A stretch of DNA of 64,000 nt, taken from NCBI GenBank assembly GCA_003586115.2, contig QVOM02000119.1, positions 50,245,428 to 50,309,427 on the forward strand, in the 5' to 3' direction. A program made the position numbers and the translations under genes. The notes beneath the pieces were generated by a model. That model saw only the letters and a list, made by a program, of their open reading frames with translations. It had not been told where the DNA came from and ran no database searches. Position 1 is the first letter of the stretch. The number at the start of each line of letters is the position of its first letter. The DNA is from Salvator merianae. Its lineage: Eukaryota; Chordata; Lepidosauria; Squamata; Teiidae. Shown here one piece after another: positions 1-11,335 of this stretch.

Positions 1-394
1 AAAAGTCCACTCTGTTCTACATTAAAGTGCAAAAGAAACAGTAATCAAGACTGAATAAACATTAACATGAAGGTTGTATTTTTTGTAATGTACACATTCA
101 ATACTAAAATACACATTTTGATGCATTCTGAGCAAAGTGCTGTTATCACAAAATTCACAGAAGTACAAAATGAGAAAGACTATTACATTCCAAGTAACAA
201 TTATGTAAAGATCAGGTCACTGAATGGAATTCCCTGAAATCAAGTTTCTGAAACATTCAGAATGGTAATGCACACTTAAAGACTAAAAAAAAATGGCATC
301 ATAATGGGTCTCACACTTAATTTTATTTATCTGTTATGCTTCTTCTTTGCTTAAAAATTCCAAAGTTGTTTATACTGAGTTAAAAACAGATTTA

Positions 395-800
395 AACAAG
401 GATTAAAATTATTCCCATTCACTGGGAACACCTAGGAGAACAGATAGGTTTTCAGGCAGGATGCTAAAAGACGTAAGAGAAGACACCTCATAAACATCTG
501 GAGGGAGAATATTCTAAAGTGTGGGCACCACCACAGGCAAGGCCCTGCTTAGGGATACTGCAAGACGATATTCGGTTGTTACTGGTACCAGTAGCAGGAC
601 CTCTCGAACCAACTTACAGTCGTTTTACTGATCTATAATGGGGAAAGAGATCTAGCAAGTACCTTGGTCCCCAGTTCAGGACCTTACGTAGGTCTTTGAA
701 TCTAGCTTGGTAGCTAATTGGTACTGGCGCAGCTGCCTAATCACAGGGGTAAAAGTGTGCACAGCGAGAGTTCCACTCAACAACATACAAGGAATATGGG
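395..800 (-). repeat. L2/CR1-type LINE, reverse transcriptase C-terminal remnant (decayed)
   Basis: Read on the minus strand, this stretch gives a broken translation resembling the end of an L2/CR1-type LINE reverse transcriptase. It contains the blocks YLLDLFPHYRSVKRL and SLTSF, with a decayed version of the usual 'RAFSVVAPxLWNSLP' stretch between them. Stops and frameshifts are frequent, so it is dead. The sequence cannot separate L2 from CR1. A second, longer copy of the same LINE class lies at 42830-44830. Family call is from motif recall, not a search. Confidence 0.6.
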
Positions 801-1936
801 GGGGGAAATCAAAAAGTGCAGCTGATTGGGAACTTTCTTGTACAAACTTTAAAAAAAGAAAGGAGGATGGAGGTACTTATGAATAAAAATATACCTGACT
901 TAGTTTATGGTTATTTGATGTTCGACAGAGTGTTTTTACTGGCTGTATTTATGTGGCACCAAATCACAAAGAAAATACAACAGACAATATTTTAAACAGG
1001 TGCTAAACCTGCTCCCAGAGACAGTCTCCAAAGATGATCGCAGGTTGGTACATATTTAAAAAGATGATCCCTCTTAAACAGCCTGGTACAAGTTGTGTTA
1101 CAAGATTTACTAATCACTCTTCACCCACAAGGGAAACTCAAAGCAACAGATTAGTGAGAACTCAGAACACATGCAATACTTTTTGTATTTAGGTTTTTTT
1201 AAAAAAACCTAAGCCAATTTTTAAATGGCCTTGTTCATTTTTCTAAAGGCAGGTCTTGAAATAAACTGACCATTATTTTTCACTGAAAAATAACAGTTTT
1301 CCACGCCCTTCCGTGAACTTTTCTCTCCATTCTCCTATATGAGTTGGTATTCTACATGAGAGCATTAGAAACCTTGCTTATAGCTCGCATGAAAATCTTT
1401 TAAGGAGCATTGTTGTCTTGGGCTGTATTTACACATTGTTTTTACAGCAACATAATCTTAAATGCAAAGTAGCTCACGTGGCATATATTACTTTCAACAG
1501 TGAATGTGCATTACCAGGTCCTTTAACCTGGAGTAAATTAAGCAGAGACTTTGGTCATTTCTGCTATCCCATGCCATACTGAGCTGATCCTGGGATAGAT
1601 CCTGAGCATTGCTAATGGCCCATCAAGGCTCAGCTTTGGCCTCCAAAGTTGCTGGCTGTGGTTGGTTTAGCCAGGAACCTAGAAGTCGCCCATTTCCAGA
1701 CCCAGTTCCAGATGCCCAGCAAAATGCTGGTGAACTCCTCAGTCCTGGTAGACAGATCAGCTGCTCATATACTGTTTGCACTTGAACAGCTGGTCCCTGA
1801 AATGCTGCATGGACTGCTTACAAGTGGTTCACTGTTTGCAGGGGTTACGGTACCATTTTCACACCATAGCCCAATCCAATGTCTTGGTTCATATGAACAC
1901 AGCATTCTACTAGGAGGTATGGTGTGGACACAGCCT
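801..1936. other. Unassigned non-coding stretch
   Basis: AT-rich DNA with no recognisable gene or repeat family. It contains a perfect 24-bp palindrome at 1189-1212 (TTAGGTTTTTTT and its complement). A 96-codon open frame at 1649-1939 has no recognisable motif and looks like chance. Confidence 0.5.
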
Positions 1937-2120
1937 TAGAACATAAGAGGAGCCCTGCTGGATCAGGCCACAACCCGTCCAGTCCAGCATCCTGTCCTAC
2001 ACTGTGGCCCACTAACTGCTCCTGGGATTCTCAAGAGGAAGAGGAAGGCATAAACTTCACCTGTTCTTGATCTCCTGCAAATGGCCTTTAGAGGTATCCT
2101 GGAGGCAGAACCTAGGCATC
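1937..2120 (-). repeat. CR1/L3-like LINE tail or SINE fragment, copy 1
   Basis: Begins 'agaacataagaggagccctg' and continues with 'ctggatcagg...gtccagcatcctgtc', a dispersed repeat seen widely in squamate genomes. A second copy starts at 63791 with the same opening phrases. Orientation is given by analogy with CR1 tails, whose reverse complement begins 'atcatagaat'. Exact family not certain. Confidence 0.55.
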
Positions 2121-2139
2121 AATTCCAGTAGCCTTTGCA

Positions 2140-2460
2140 CCTGCTGCACACCAGATGGGGCGCAGCGTGGCACCATCCGGCATCACAGCCCCAATTGGGG
2201 TGTTGCGGGCCCAATCGGGGCATTGTACAGCCCCATGATCATGTGATCACATATGTGTGATGGGCCCATTGTGTGCAGGATGGCCACTGCAGCGAAAGTA
2301 AGTGCGAATGGAACCTTACCTGAAGCTCACTTTGTGCTTCAGGTAAGGATCCAGACTGCTACTTACTTCACCAGCAGTGGTAGCAATCGGGAACGAATGA
2401 AGCCCACTCCTGGCCACTTGGGCCTCTGCCAAATGCGGACGCACTTGACTAGCACACAGA
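2140..2460 (-). mobile_element. Family A type II MITE, truncated (A15)
   Basis: Reverse-orientation partial copy of the 41577-42294 element. Shared landmarks are the 'gatcatgtgatcac' palindrome near 2237 and the hairpin at 2314-2348 (stem CCTTACCTGAAGCTCA, one mismatch). The block 'cacttgggcctctgcca' near 2420 recurs in A7 and, reversed, in A14. The outer terminal repeat is missing. Confidence 0.6.
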
Positions 2461-2644
2461 TGGGGCTGAGGGTGATCTACTTAAAAAAAGAAAAGAAAAA
2501 TTGTCCCTATTCTATTTCATCTAGATGCAGCCTTCATCCGTAGTCTGCAATGTTCCTCTTAATGGAACACACTAGTAATAACAATATCTATTCACAAGTA
2601 AGCAGTCTGTCCCACTGGTTCATCATTTTACCAGTTTCTTATTG

Positions 2645-2786
2645 CAATGGTTCTCAAACTGTGGTTCTCCAGATATTCCTGAACAACAATTCCTAGCATT
2701 GCACACCCAGCATGGAATGAACTGGAGTGAAACGTTGTGAAATATTGTTCAAGAAAATGGGGAAGACCATAGTTTGAGAACCACTG
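2645..2786. mobile_element. hAT-Charlie-like palindromic MITE
   Basis: Ends are CAATGGTTCTCAAAC and, on the right, GTTTGAGAACCACTG (reverse complement CAGTGGTTCTCAAAC). This is the classic hAT/Charlie CAGTGGTTCTCAA terminus. The 8-bp flanks (TCTTATTG, CCCTGTTG) agree only partly, as expected for an old copy. Confidence 0.7.
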
Positions 2787-2789
2787 CCC

Positions 2790-4847
2790 TGTTGCGACCA
2801 TTTCATCATTCTCACATCTGCTTGCTTGCCACACCATCTGTTCAATAGTTTGTGTGTATTTGGGACCCTTCACCAGCTGCATTTGCAGTTGTTTGCCTTA
2901 CAGGAAATGTTGGCAGAAAGCCAAGTATTTCTATCATCATGATTATTTTTTGTGCTCACGAAAGCAACTGAAGGCAGCCAAGTCTGTTCTAGGGTGTGTC
3001 TCCATTTTGTTGGTAGGAGACTCTTTGTGGAGACACCTTCATGAAAGCTGGCAGCCTTGGCAAGGAGCTTGATGGCTGCACTGCCATCACCAAGGCTGCA
3101 TTGTTCAAGTCTCTGTGCTTGGAGATGGAGAGTCTGCTTGTTCTCTGTGCACAAATACAGCAGGACCTTGCACAAATATGATGTGTTTCACTGCAGCGAG
3201 AGTCCAGTTCAGTGCACAAGGCATAACCTCAGAGTTGTTTCTCATGCATCAAATTTTTGTGTGTTGGAGGGGCATTCAAGTTTCTCCAAATACTCTCATC
3301 CCTCTTCAGTAGAGAATGCCACAGAAATGAGCCAACTTGGATGACCCTCTAACATGTCTTCCATCACCCCATGAAAACATGACCTTACACAACTCCACAC
3401 ATCCATGTGGACACACATGTACATGAAAATAGAAACTGCATCCATATGACATGAAATTCCCAAGCTCTAGTCAGCCAGGGGTGAGTTGTCCACAAAGCCC
3501 AGACATGGACACTTTCCCCCACTTTCCTCCAAAAGAGTGATCTATTTGTAATCCTCTTTAAACTATTCCAAGGAGACTCTCTTCCAAGGAGTCAGGATAG
3601 AATTTTTGGGATGGCTCATGCCAGCTCTTGACTTGGAATATCAGGTAGTGTAGCAGGTACTTGACCCAAATTCTACTGTCACTTTCTGGTCCATCAGAAA
3701 ATTCACTGATATGGAACTTTGTACGAGCAGTGTTCACTCATACAGATGATCCAGGGAGTGCAGAGTATTTGCCCACTGTACCTTCATCCCAGCACTAACT
3801 TACCAACTCCAGTGTCATTCATACCCGCAGAAATTCATTTTTGTGCATAGCGTGTCTAAAGTCTAGGATGATTAGAACTGGTTTTGAAGACAAAGGACTT
3901 CTCTTGTTGTCTGCTCCTTGTAACTGCTACTTAAGAAGAATTTGGCTTTAGTTGGACTCAGTTCAAACAGACAGAAGAATAATACTAGTGGATTCAAGCC
4001 TAGCTCCTCCACAACAACAAAGCTGATAAATCTCCAAACTCAATCTTCAACTCAGGCTGCTATCCAAGGAGTTAGGAAGGAAATATTTCTGGGTAAACAT
4101 GGTTAGAATTGTGCTGTCAGGCTGAGAAAGGGGGACAAGAAATACCACTAACTCCAGAATGCTTTTTTCTTGCATGGCATATCTGTGAAGCTACAGTTTC
4201 TTAGTAAATGAACGCTCTCTCTCTTTCCTACTAGGTGAAGAAAATAAATGAAATAGAAAATTTATTCTGTGTGAGGGAATGTATTCTACATCACAAAAAA
4301 AACTCACTGAATTTGATGATGTGGAAATTTATGAAATTAAAATGATCAAGACTTAGTAAAAAGGGGCAGAGGGATTCCTCAACTGTTTGATGACTATTCC
4401 AGCAGGCAACCCCAGATATCACACGGGGGATAATTCTGGAGCCGGCAAGCAAGGCTTCCCTGATTCAGGAAAGATCTTATTGGGAAGATTTATTGCCTCA
4501 TGCAAACAAAAAGTGCCTTTCCAGAAAAGTCGAAAGTTAGTAGTTTGACAAAGAAGATAAGGAAATATCTGGCTTAAACTTTGGAGAATATTTTGTTCAG
4601 ATGGTGGGGAGAAATTAACTCTTGGCTGGTGACAGGATACAAACAGATTCCCTCTCCCGCTCCTAGTTCCATTGCAGGTGAGCTGGGATTTTCCTGCTTT
4701 CAGTAGATTGTATGTTTTGCTTTTCAGCAAAAAGAAGAAGTAGCAAAGATCGTTTTGTCTTCACCTGCTTGCTTTTGAGTCTCCTTCTCCCTGCAGAATG
4801 TAATTCTGAGTCTGTGAGCTGCACATGCAGTCTATAATGAGACTCTA
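2790..4847. other. Unassigned non-coding stretch
   Basis: No family recognised. Overlapping short open frames between 2850 and 3350 occur on both strands without motifs or start context. No splice-bounded coding block visible. Confidence 0.5.
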
Positions 4848-5527
4848 GGACATTTTCACACTTTCCACATCAGAATGGGATAATTATTGCACTCCAATGT
4901 GGAATTGCAACGCTGACACTATCCACACTGCGGGGCCCTATACTTGAATATGAGCAGGATACCAGCATTCGCAGTACAAATACTGGTATTCTGCTCTCAA
5001 TGTTCACCATGACAGTGTCCAGGAAGCATCCAGCCACTGCCACGGTGACCAGAAGAACTATGGAGCATGCACGTGCATGCAGGTGCAACTGCAAGATCAT
5101 GTAGGCACAGCTACTGTGTGCGGCACAGCTGTGCATTCACACCCAGAAACGGGTGTAAACACAGTTGACCTGGAGCAGGATAGCTGATCCCGGTCAAACT
5201 GTGGAGTGCAAATTAGTGCTCCACAGCTATCTGTGATGGGGAGTAGTTGTAGGCTGCTCCCAGTTACGTGGGCCTCCACAAAGTATGGAGACACATTGGC
5301 CCTTTCTGCACTTGGACTTATTCCAGATTATATCTCAGAAGAGGGACCTGCCATCTGCATGCTAGTGCAGACTAGGGTAGACCCTGGGCAAGACCTTTCA
5401 TAGTTTGCACTAGCATGTGCATAGCAGGTCCCTATTCTGGGATATCATCCGCAATAAGGCCAAGTGCAGAAAGGGGCTTTGTTAGAGAGCATCCCTGATG
5501 CTCAGTAGCTCAAAGTAAGAAAAGGCC
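4848..5527. mobile_element. Family A MITE (A1), interrupted by B1
   Basis: Left end GGACATTTTCACACTTT and right end AAAGTAAGAAAAGGCC form a decayed terminal inverted repeat. The 3-bp flanks are CTA (4845-4847) and CTA (5528-5530). Internally it carries family-A landmarks: 'aagcatccagccactgcca', 'gtgctccacagcta' and 'gagcatccctgatgctca'. The right terminal portion is split by B1 at 5299-5477; removing B1 restores the order seen in A5 and A9. Confidence 0.75.
5299..5477. mobile_element. Family B MITE (B1), nested in A1
   Basis: About 180 bp with terminal inverted repeats GCCCTTTCTGCACTTGG / CCAAGTGCAGAAAGGGGC. The next inner block 'ttattccagattatat' is mirrored as 'atatcatccgcaataa'. It sits inside A1 between 'gacacattg' and 'tttgttagagagc', which in other A copies read continuously. 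Very close to B5 at 57911. Confidence 0.8.
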
Positions 5528-5539
5528 CTAGGTTATTGC

Positions 5540-5640
5540 ATTTTCAAAATTTTATTATATTTAAGAATTTATGTAATGCCCTTCACCCTAAAGGTCTCAG
5601 GGCAGATCACAATAATAAAAAGATAAAATATATAAAGTAT
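5540..5640 (-). repeat. LINE/SINE 3' tail fragment
   Basis: Contains 'tgcccttcaccctaaaggtc' followed by 'tcagggcagatcacaataat', the reverse complement of the familiar '...ccctgagacc...gggcggtata' 3' tail of squamate L2/SINE elements. Too short for firm classification. Confidence 0.5.
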
Positions 5641-5918
5641 TGCATTCATAATGAGCAGAAGGATGCAGCAGAAGGTAAAAGCAGGGCTCTTCCCAATGGA
5701 TACCTATAGATCAGAACCACAGGGCAGTAAAGTAAAGGTGAAACAGTTACTGGAAATCTCCCTCTAGTCTGAACTGAGATCTCAATCTACATGTTGCTAT
5801 TGCAGTTTGGGGGTAAAAGACAGTACACAATGCTCTCCACTTAATTTTCTTCCTGTCCTAATGTTACTGGGATTCACTCCAACCTGGTAATTCTAGGGGT
5901 TCTTCAGGATGGAGCATT

Positions 5919-6457
5919 GGGCCTGTTCACCCTTAACGAGTGGAACATTCCAGGTCACTCGCTGGAATGGAGCATTCACACCTGCAAACAGTCCCAGGTG
6001 ACTGGAAACTCACCAAAGCCCACCTGAAGCTTGCCTGAAGGTCACCAGCTGTGGTTAAGAAAATTATAGTCTCTAAACTGACTAGCGTGATCAGGTGAGG
6101 TTTGGGAAAGGTGTGTTCCCACCACTTCCTGGTTTGAAATAGTGATGCGGCAGGGACTGCATAGCCATGCAGGTGCCGTCAGATGGTTCAAACCCAGGTT
6201 TGGACTTTGGGGTCTGGACCCTGGCAGCCATTTGGACATGACTGGACAGAAGTCCAAACACAAGTCTGGACACAGGTCCTCTGGGTCCAGACACAGCTAC
6301 CTAATTTGTGCACTCCCATTCACACTGCTTCCCCAGCTAATCGGCTTGCAAAGTGTTCCAGCGCTGACAGGTGTGAACACTCCTCCCCATACCCAATCCT
6401 GACTGGCCCAAACCATGCTAGTTAGAACATTCTACTGCCATAAGTGCAAACAGGCTC
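5919..6457. mobile_element. Family G MITE (G1)
   Basis: Left end GGGCCTGTTCACCCTTAACG and right end TAAGTGCAAACAGGCTC. Flanks ATT and ACT differ by one base. The internal order matches the young copy G4: 'gtggaacattcc', 'cgctggaatggagcattcac', later 'ctggaccctggcagccat'. Many TpG/CpA positions correspond to CpG in G4, indicating an older methylation-decayed copy. Confidence 0.75.
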
Positions 6458-6515
6458 ACTATGTGACAAGGTACAATACAGTGCTCAATGCACTCCTCTC
6501 AGCAGCTCGGCATAG

Positions 6516-6647
6516 GGGCAATTCTGCACTGGCCAGTATACCGGACCAGCCAACATACTAGGAGCCTCCCTTCTGAATGCTGGTGCTTGGAAATGAGGCT
6601 CCTAGTATGCTTGTTGGCTCACTATACCAGCCAGTGCAGAATTGCCC
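6516..6647. mobile_element. Family C palindromic MITE (C1)
   Basis: Nearly self-complementary 132-bp unit. Ends are GGGCAATTCTGCACTGGCC and GCCAGTGCAGAATTGCCC, followed inward by 'tactaggagcctc' and its mirror. Flanked by TAG (6513-6515) and TAG (6648-6650). A 51-bp deletion derivative is at 19641. Confidence 0.8.
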
Positions 6648-6714
6648 TAGAATGATCAAGTGAGAAATAAGGTGCAAGAAAACTGAGTACTACACCTTCA
6701 GTTGTAAAATAGGC

Positions 6715-7112
6715 TGAAACCAGATGAAGCCTAAATTGGGGTTATCCCATGGTAAGTTCAACATAGCCCCGGAATATAGGGGTGAAATCCTGCTTTACTG
6801 CTATTCCCAACCCATGTTTTCCCAGAATGACGATATGGGCTTATCTGTCTGGACACTTGCTCCCAGGATCCATCATAGAAAATGGCATCCGCACAAGCAC
6901 AGGAGCCAACAATTGCTCTCTTCCAGATATTTCAGGCACCAAAATCCTTGGAAGTACGCAAAGTGTCATTGTGGGAGCAAGCTCTAGAGAAAGCATGGGC
7001 TTCAGCTTGCCCCACGATTGTGTCCAGCAGTTTGGCATAAACAGCAAGACACAACTGCAGGATCTAAACAAGATCCTGCATTTTCCTCTCAGTGTCCTAA
7101 AGCAGCCGTACG
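6715..7112. mobile_element. Family E MITE (E5)
   Basis: Contains 'ggggttatcccatgg' at the left and 'caggatctaaacaagatcct' plus 'cctctcagtgtc' at the right, the reverse arrangement of E6 (47743-48143). Right terminus reads 'aaagcagcc' (GGCTGC-type end). Left end is decayed. Confidence 0.6.
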
Positions 7113-7401
7113 GTGGATAAACCTGCTGCACATTTTCAAGCATATTATTTCATAATGAGCTGAAGTGCAAAATCATTAAAAAGAAGCAAAAGAAATTATT
7201 TTATCAGTACGCTCAGTTAAAGACGTCACTCGGCAAGAAGATATGAGCCATTTAGGTACCCCAGCTAATAGCACATCAGAGATTGGTATAAAACAAGGCA
7301 AGGAAGGGGATGTGAAGTTGGAAAAAAACAGTCCACTGCAATAGTAGAATCCTCTTGTATTGTGGATTTGTATATCATTTTTTTTAAAAAAGGGTAGAGC
7401 C

Positions 7402-7601
7402 CAGTGGCAGCTGCCGGCTTTAAGGGCAGGTGTTTGCACCCCACGCAAAGCATGCCATGCCTGTTTGTGGGGCCTCCAACCTCCATACTGATGCAGCAGC
7501 TCCTGCTGCAACAGTACAGAGGGCCGGAGGGCCCACGAACAGCCATGGCGTGCTTTGCACGGGGCGTGAACACCCGCCCTTAAAGCCGGCGGCCACCGCT
7601 G
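7402..7601. mobile_element. hAT-like palindromic MITE (J1)
   Basis: About 200 bp with long terminal inverted repeats: CAGTGGCAGCTGCCGGCTTT at left, and 'aaagccggcggccaccgctg' at right. GC-rich interior with 'ggcctcc...ggagggccc' pairing. The 8-bp flanks gTAGagCC and aTAGtcCC agree at 5 of 8 positions. Sister copies at 26613 and 37517. Confidence 0.75.
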
Positions 7602-8385
7602 ATAGTCCCACTTAAATACCATCCCACAATAGTTAGTAACCATAGACATAGCAAAGCTATTTACAGGAGAGTTACTTCAATATAGAAGGCTGGCGATCAT
7701 CGTTGTAATACAGCAATAGCTTTTACTGTATTTCATTTTTTTTTTTGGCTACTATTTACTGAAAGGTAAAATATTCATGAGACTGGAGTTGAAAAGTTAA
7801 TCCTGAATAGACTCATTCCACTTCATTTTTAGCACAGTGCTTTTCTTTTGCTTACTTTTTCTCTTTTTTCTTCATAAAGAAAAAAGGGCTCTCCTGAATA
7901 TGTAATAAATTATCATTTCTTTTTTCTACTGTTCTCTGTGGCAAATATATTGCTTTGTCATACAATTGCCTCCAGGGCTAATCCTCCACACTTGCAAAAT
8001 CTTCTTATTCTAACCACCAGAGCACTGCTGAAGCCAAGGTTTTAAATCCCTAAAAATAGTAGCAGGATTTACTTGGCTTGCAGACTACTGCAACACTTTT
8101 AAGTTTTTTTTTTTTTCCCTTGAGGGAAATTTGCCATTCAATATAAGCTTGTTGATGGGAAAAATTAGCATGGTTACCTTTTTAATTACTCAACTGGTAG
8201 CCTTGGCTATTTTCCTACACAACTGGAATAATCCTAGTGGATTAATGAGCATCTCCTAAGAAGAAAACCACCCAATTCCCTCTATTATCCATCAAGTATC
8301 TTAATAGATTCACATTATTGACTTCCCTCTTGAGCCTTTGATTTTAGCAGGACAGCGTGGGCATTGGAAAGGCTGCCCAATTGAT

Positions 8386-8406
8386 TGTGGTGGTGGTGGT
8401 GGTGGT
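8386..8406. repeat. (GGT)n microsatellite
   Basis: Seven uninterrupted GGT units. Confidence 0.9.
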
Positions 8407-8499
8407 TCCTGGAGAATGTGGTGTGGTGCTGCTGCTGAGAAATATTGGCAGACAATCAGTAACATGAGGATTTATGCTTATAATCCCAGGGATTTCTTC

Positions 8500-8568
8500 T
8501 CCTTCCTTCCTTCCTTCCTTCCTTCCTTCCTTCCTTCCTTCCCTCCTTCCTTCCTTCCTTCCTTCCTT
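8500..8568. repeat. (TTCC)n microsatellite
   Basis: About 17 TTCC units with a single CCC interruption. Open frames across it (Pro/Ser/Leu/Phe on one strand, Lys/Glu/Gly/Arg on the other) are artefacts. Confidence 0.95.
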
Positions 8569-9779
8569 TTGAAATACAATTTATAGAGGTGCTTCTATCT
8601 GTGCAGTAATCAAACATAAGTGAGCCTAAATACATGGATAAAATCTTTGTGAGCAAAGAGGAGGATGAAGGGCTTGAACACAGTGCTAGAACACAAAGAT
8701 AAAGGAAGCCATAGGCAAATTCAAATGGAGAGATGCAAATAAGAAGCTATGGAGATGTGCCTCCTTCCCTCAACAAAACCTTACATTGATTTCACAGATT
8801 TTATGAAAACATTAAAATGAAACAGTCCAATGTGCTGTTTTTATTTGACCACTGGAGCTGAAATCCTCAGAGGAGAAGCTAGAGCATTTACAACATACAC
8901 TTGGCAATCAATAGGGCAATTGATGCAATTTGTTGATGAAATTGATTAAGCCCAGTAATCTATGTATTAGCATTGATCTTATGCTCTGAGGGTCTTGCTT
9001 ATGTGGTAAAACTCCTGCTCAGTCAGAGACAAAAAGGAAGTGGTTTTAGGCATACAGTTTACCAGATATTCAGCAATAACCACAGCAATTTTAAAGCAAA
9101 ATTTCAAAGATTTGGAGTATCTACTAAAAATATTAAGTGGGCACTGAATATTGACAATTACAGAGAAGAAAAAGGGAGAAGTCACAGAAAAGGAGAAGGA
9201 AGAATGGGACACTCACATGAGCAATGAGGAAATGCCCTAAATTACAGACATGAAAGCCCTCGACAGACATTAAAGAGGCTCTTCAAGATTATAAGGCAAC
9301 AAATATCTTCACATGCACCACTCATTCGAAATTGGTTAATGCAGATTGAGCAAGCTTAGAAATCAGAAAATGCTGACTGGCTACTGAAGAAAAAATGGGG
9401 AAGAAGATCCCACAATTTCCTCTTGCTGTCTGGAGGCACCCATGGACAAGAAGATTGAATTTCTGAATATAACCACCCTGTATGGTGTTTTCTTTGGATA
9501 TCAGTGTTAATGCTTATGTAATCAAAACAGTACCTTCCAAGCACAAAGGGAAGTATTTGAAGTTGTGGGTTACTTAAGATCTGCAAGTCTCAGAAATATA
9601 TTTTGAAAAAGAAAAACACTAAGTACAGAAATTCCAAACATAAAAGCAAACAAGCCTCCCCGCCACTGAACCAGTGTACTCTAAATAGTGTTAGATCTCC
9701 TTTGTAAACTCTATAATCTTAGGCAACATTTATGCAAGGCCAATGGACTGATCAGAGCTTGGAGTTCCATGCATTTGCT

Positions 9780-9937
9780 AATGGCCTTTCCACCTCCTAA
9801 CAAGTGCACTAAGGGCTTCCCTTCCACATGTTAATACAGAATGCAGGAGGTCCTGTCCACTGCTGGTATGCTTCATCCACACAGGATGGAGTGTAATTAC
9901 AATCAGGGTCCCCTGATCCTGATTACTGGTAGTCAGT
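9780..9937. mobile_element. Family L MITE fragment
   Basis: The phrase 'catccacacaggatggagtg' matches 'tgtccacagaggatggagtg' inside element L at 52600. Only part of L is recognisable and it abuts the left end of G3. Confidence 0.35.
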
Positions 9938-10421
9938 GAGCATTTTCACATTTATGATAGTGGAATGTTCCAAATAGCATGGTTTGGATTAGTCAGCATC
10001 GGGAACAGTGAGAAGCGTTTGCACCCATCAGCGCCAGAATGCTTCACAAGCTGACCAGCCCTGGAAGCAATGCGAATGGGAGTGCACTAGTGCGGCTGCC
10101 ATGTCTGGAATGACTGCTAGGGTCTGGACCTCAGACTGATCACCACAGTTCAAACCGAGTGACGTCTGGCTTCAGACCATCAGATGGCATATGCGTGCCT
10201 GCGCAGTCCCCTCCCCATCACTGCTCCATATGCAGAAGTGAACTTCACTTGATCACACTAGTCAGCTTCCAGACTACCATTTTCTTGTCTAGCACTCAGC
10301 TTCCGGTGAACTTCAAGTGTTCTTCAGTGAATTTCAGGCCAACTGGAGCCATTTGCAGGTACCAACGCTCTGTACTAGCAACCATCCTGGAATATTCCAT
10401 TTTCTAAGTGCAAACAGACCC
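9938..10421. mobile_element. Family G MITE (G3), reverse orientation
   Basis: Ends GAGCATTTTCACATTTATG and TAAGTGCAAACAGACCC. Internal blocks run opposite to G1/G2: 'gtggaatgttccaaat' near the left, 'actgctagggtctggacc' in the middle, and 'gtgaacttcaagtgttcttc' before the right end. No clean 3-bp duplication (AGT or ATT). Confidence 0.65.
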
Positions 10422-10912
10422 ATTGACATCAAGGATTACAGGCATGCCAGCTCAGTCTAGTCTGGAACACAGAAGCATGCAGAAGACCACTTCTATGATG
10501 CACCAAAGCATGCTACCGAAACAAGTTCCCTGGTGGCCCCAAGGCTAGGAAATTTCATACTTAGCCCTTCAGAGCCCTTAGAGGCTGTTCCCAAGGCTCC
10601 TGCAAGCTCTGGGGATAGTGAGGGCTGGTCTAGACCAATGCTGTCATGTAGACGGTGCTGTGGTCTAAACCAGCAGGTCTTGCTGGTCCAGATCATGGAG
10701 AGATAGAGCAGAAAAGTAACTACCAAATGTAGGTTGACTCCATTTGGCACCCTTCAAAGCTGCAAATGAATGGAGCCCTAGACAAATTTTAAATTCTTTT
10801 AAAAATGTGAAATGGTAATGTGAATATAGACAGAAAACTATATCAAGAGATATCCAAGGACAGCCAGAGATATTTTATGGGATAAAACTTGTGCTTTGGT
10901 GTGCATCCTCTC
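10422..10912. other. Unassigned stretch with hairpin-rich GGTCTAGACC motifs
   Basis: Contains 'ctggtctagaccaatgctgt' and later 'ggtctaaaccagcaggtctt', suggesting another short hairpin transposon. Similar motifs occur near 29580-29900 and 39600-39800. Boundaries could not be fixed. Confidence 0.3.
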
Positions 10913-11335
10913 GAGTGCCTCCAGACACAGGCTAAAATGCATGATTCTCCCAGGACTTTATTGGGAATGCCCCAAACAATTGTAGAATTTCTGATAAAGT
11001 CCTGGGATATTAAGGTGATATCCTATAATATTGCTATTATGGGAAATCTGTCAGCAATGCCAGGTTTCCCATAATAGCCACTGCTTACCTCTGTCTGCTG
11101 GCTCCTTTTGTTATCATTGCTCTTGCAAATACCTGGAAACCAACAGAGCACACAAAAAGTAAACACAGGGAACTGAGCAGGCATTTGGCTGGTTTCTGGG
11201 TATGCGCAAGAAGAATTGTATCGAAAGGAGCCAGCAGACAAAGGCAAAAGTCCACCGTTACCTCCTGTGTCTTGCAAGTGTGTCAAGAGGCAATCACAGT
11301 ATCTCCTTCATTGCTCATGTGGAAGCGTCCCTACA
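10913..11335. mobile_element. Family E MITE (E1), multi-hairpin
   Basis: Left end 'gagtgcctccagacacagg', right end near 'catgtggaagcgtccctac'. Two internal stem pairs are visible: 'attatgggaaat' with 'tttcccataat', and 'tctgctggctccttt' with 'aaaggagccagcaga'. The same two stems recur in E4 at 48935 with different sequence. Confidence 0.6.

Larger units (their letters stand above)
7610..9737. other. Unassigned AT-rich stretch with microsatellites
   Basis: No gene or repeat family recognised apart from poly-T runs and the simple repeats listed separately at 8386 and 8500. Confidence 0.5.

Noticed and set aside
7176..7649. 157-codon minus-strand frame
   Set aside because: Spans palindromic MITE J1 and flanking DNA; the paired arms read through on both strands.
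8456..8656. Lys/Glu/Gly/Arg and Pro/Ser/Phe repeat proteins at 8.5, 47.2 and 62.3 kb
   Set aside because: Translations of (TTCC)n arrays.
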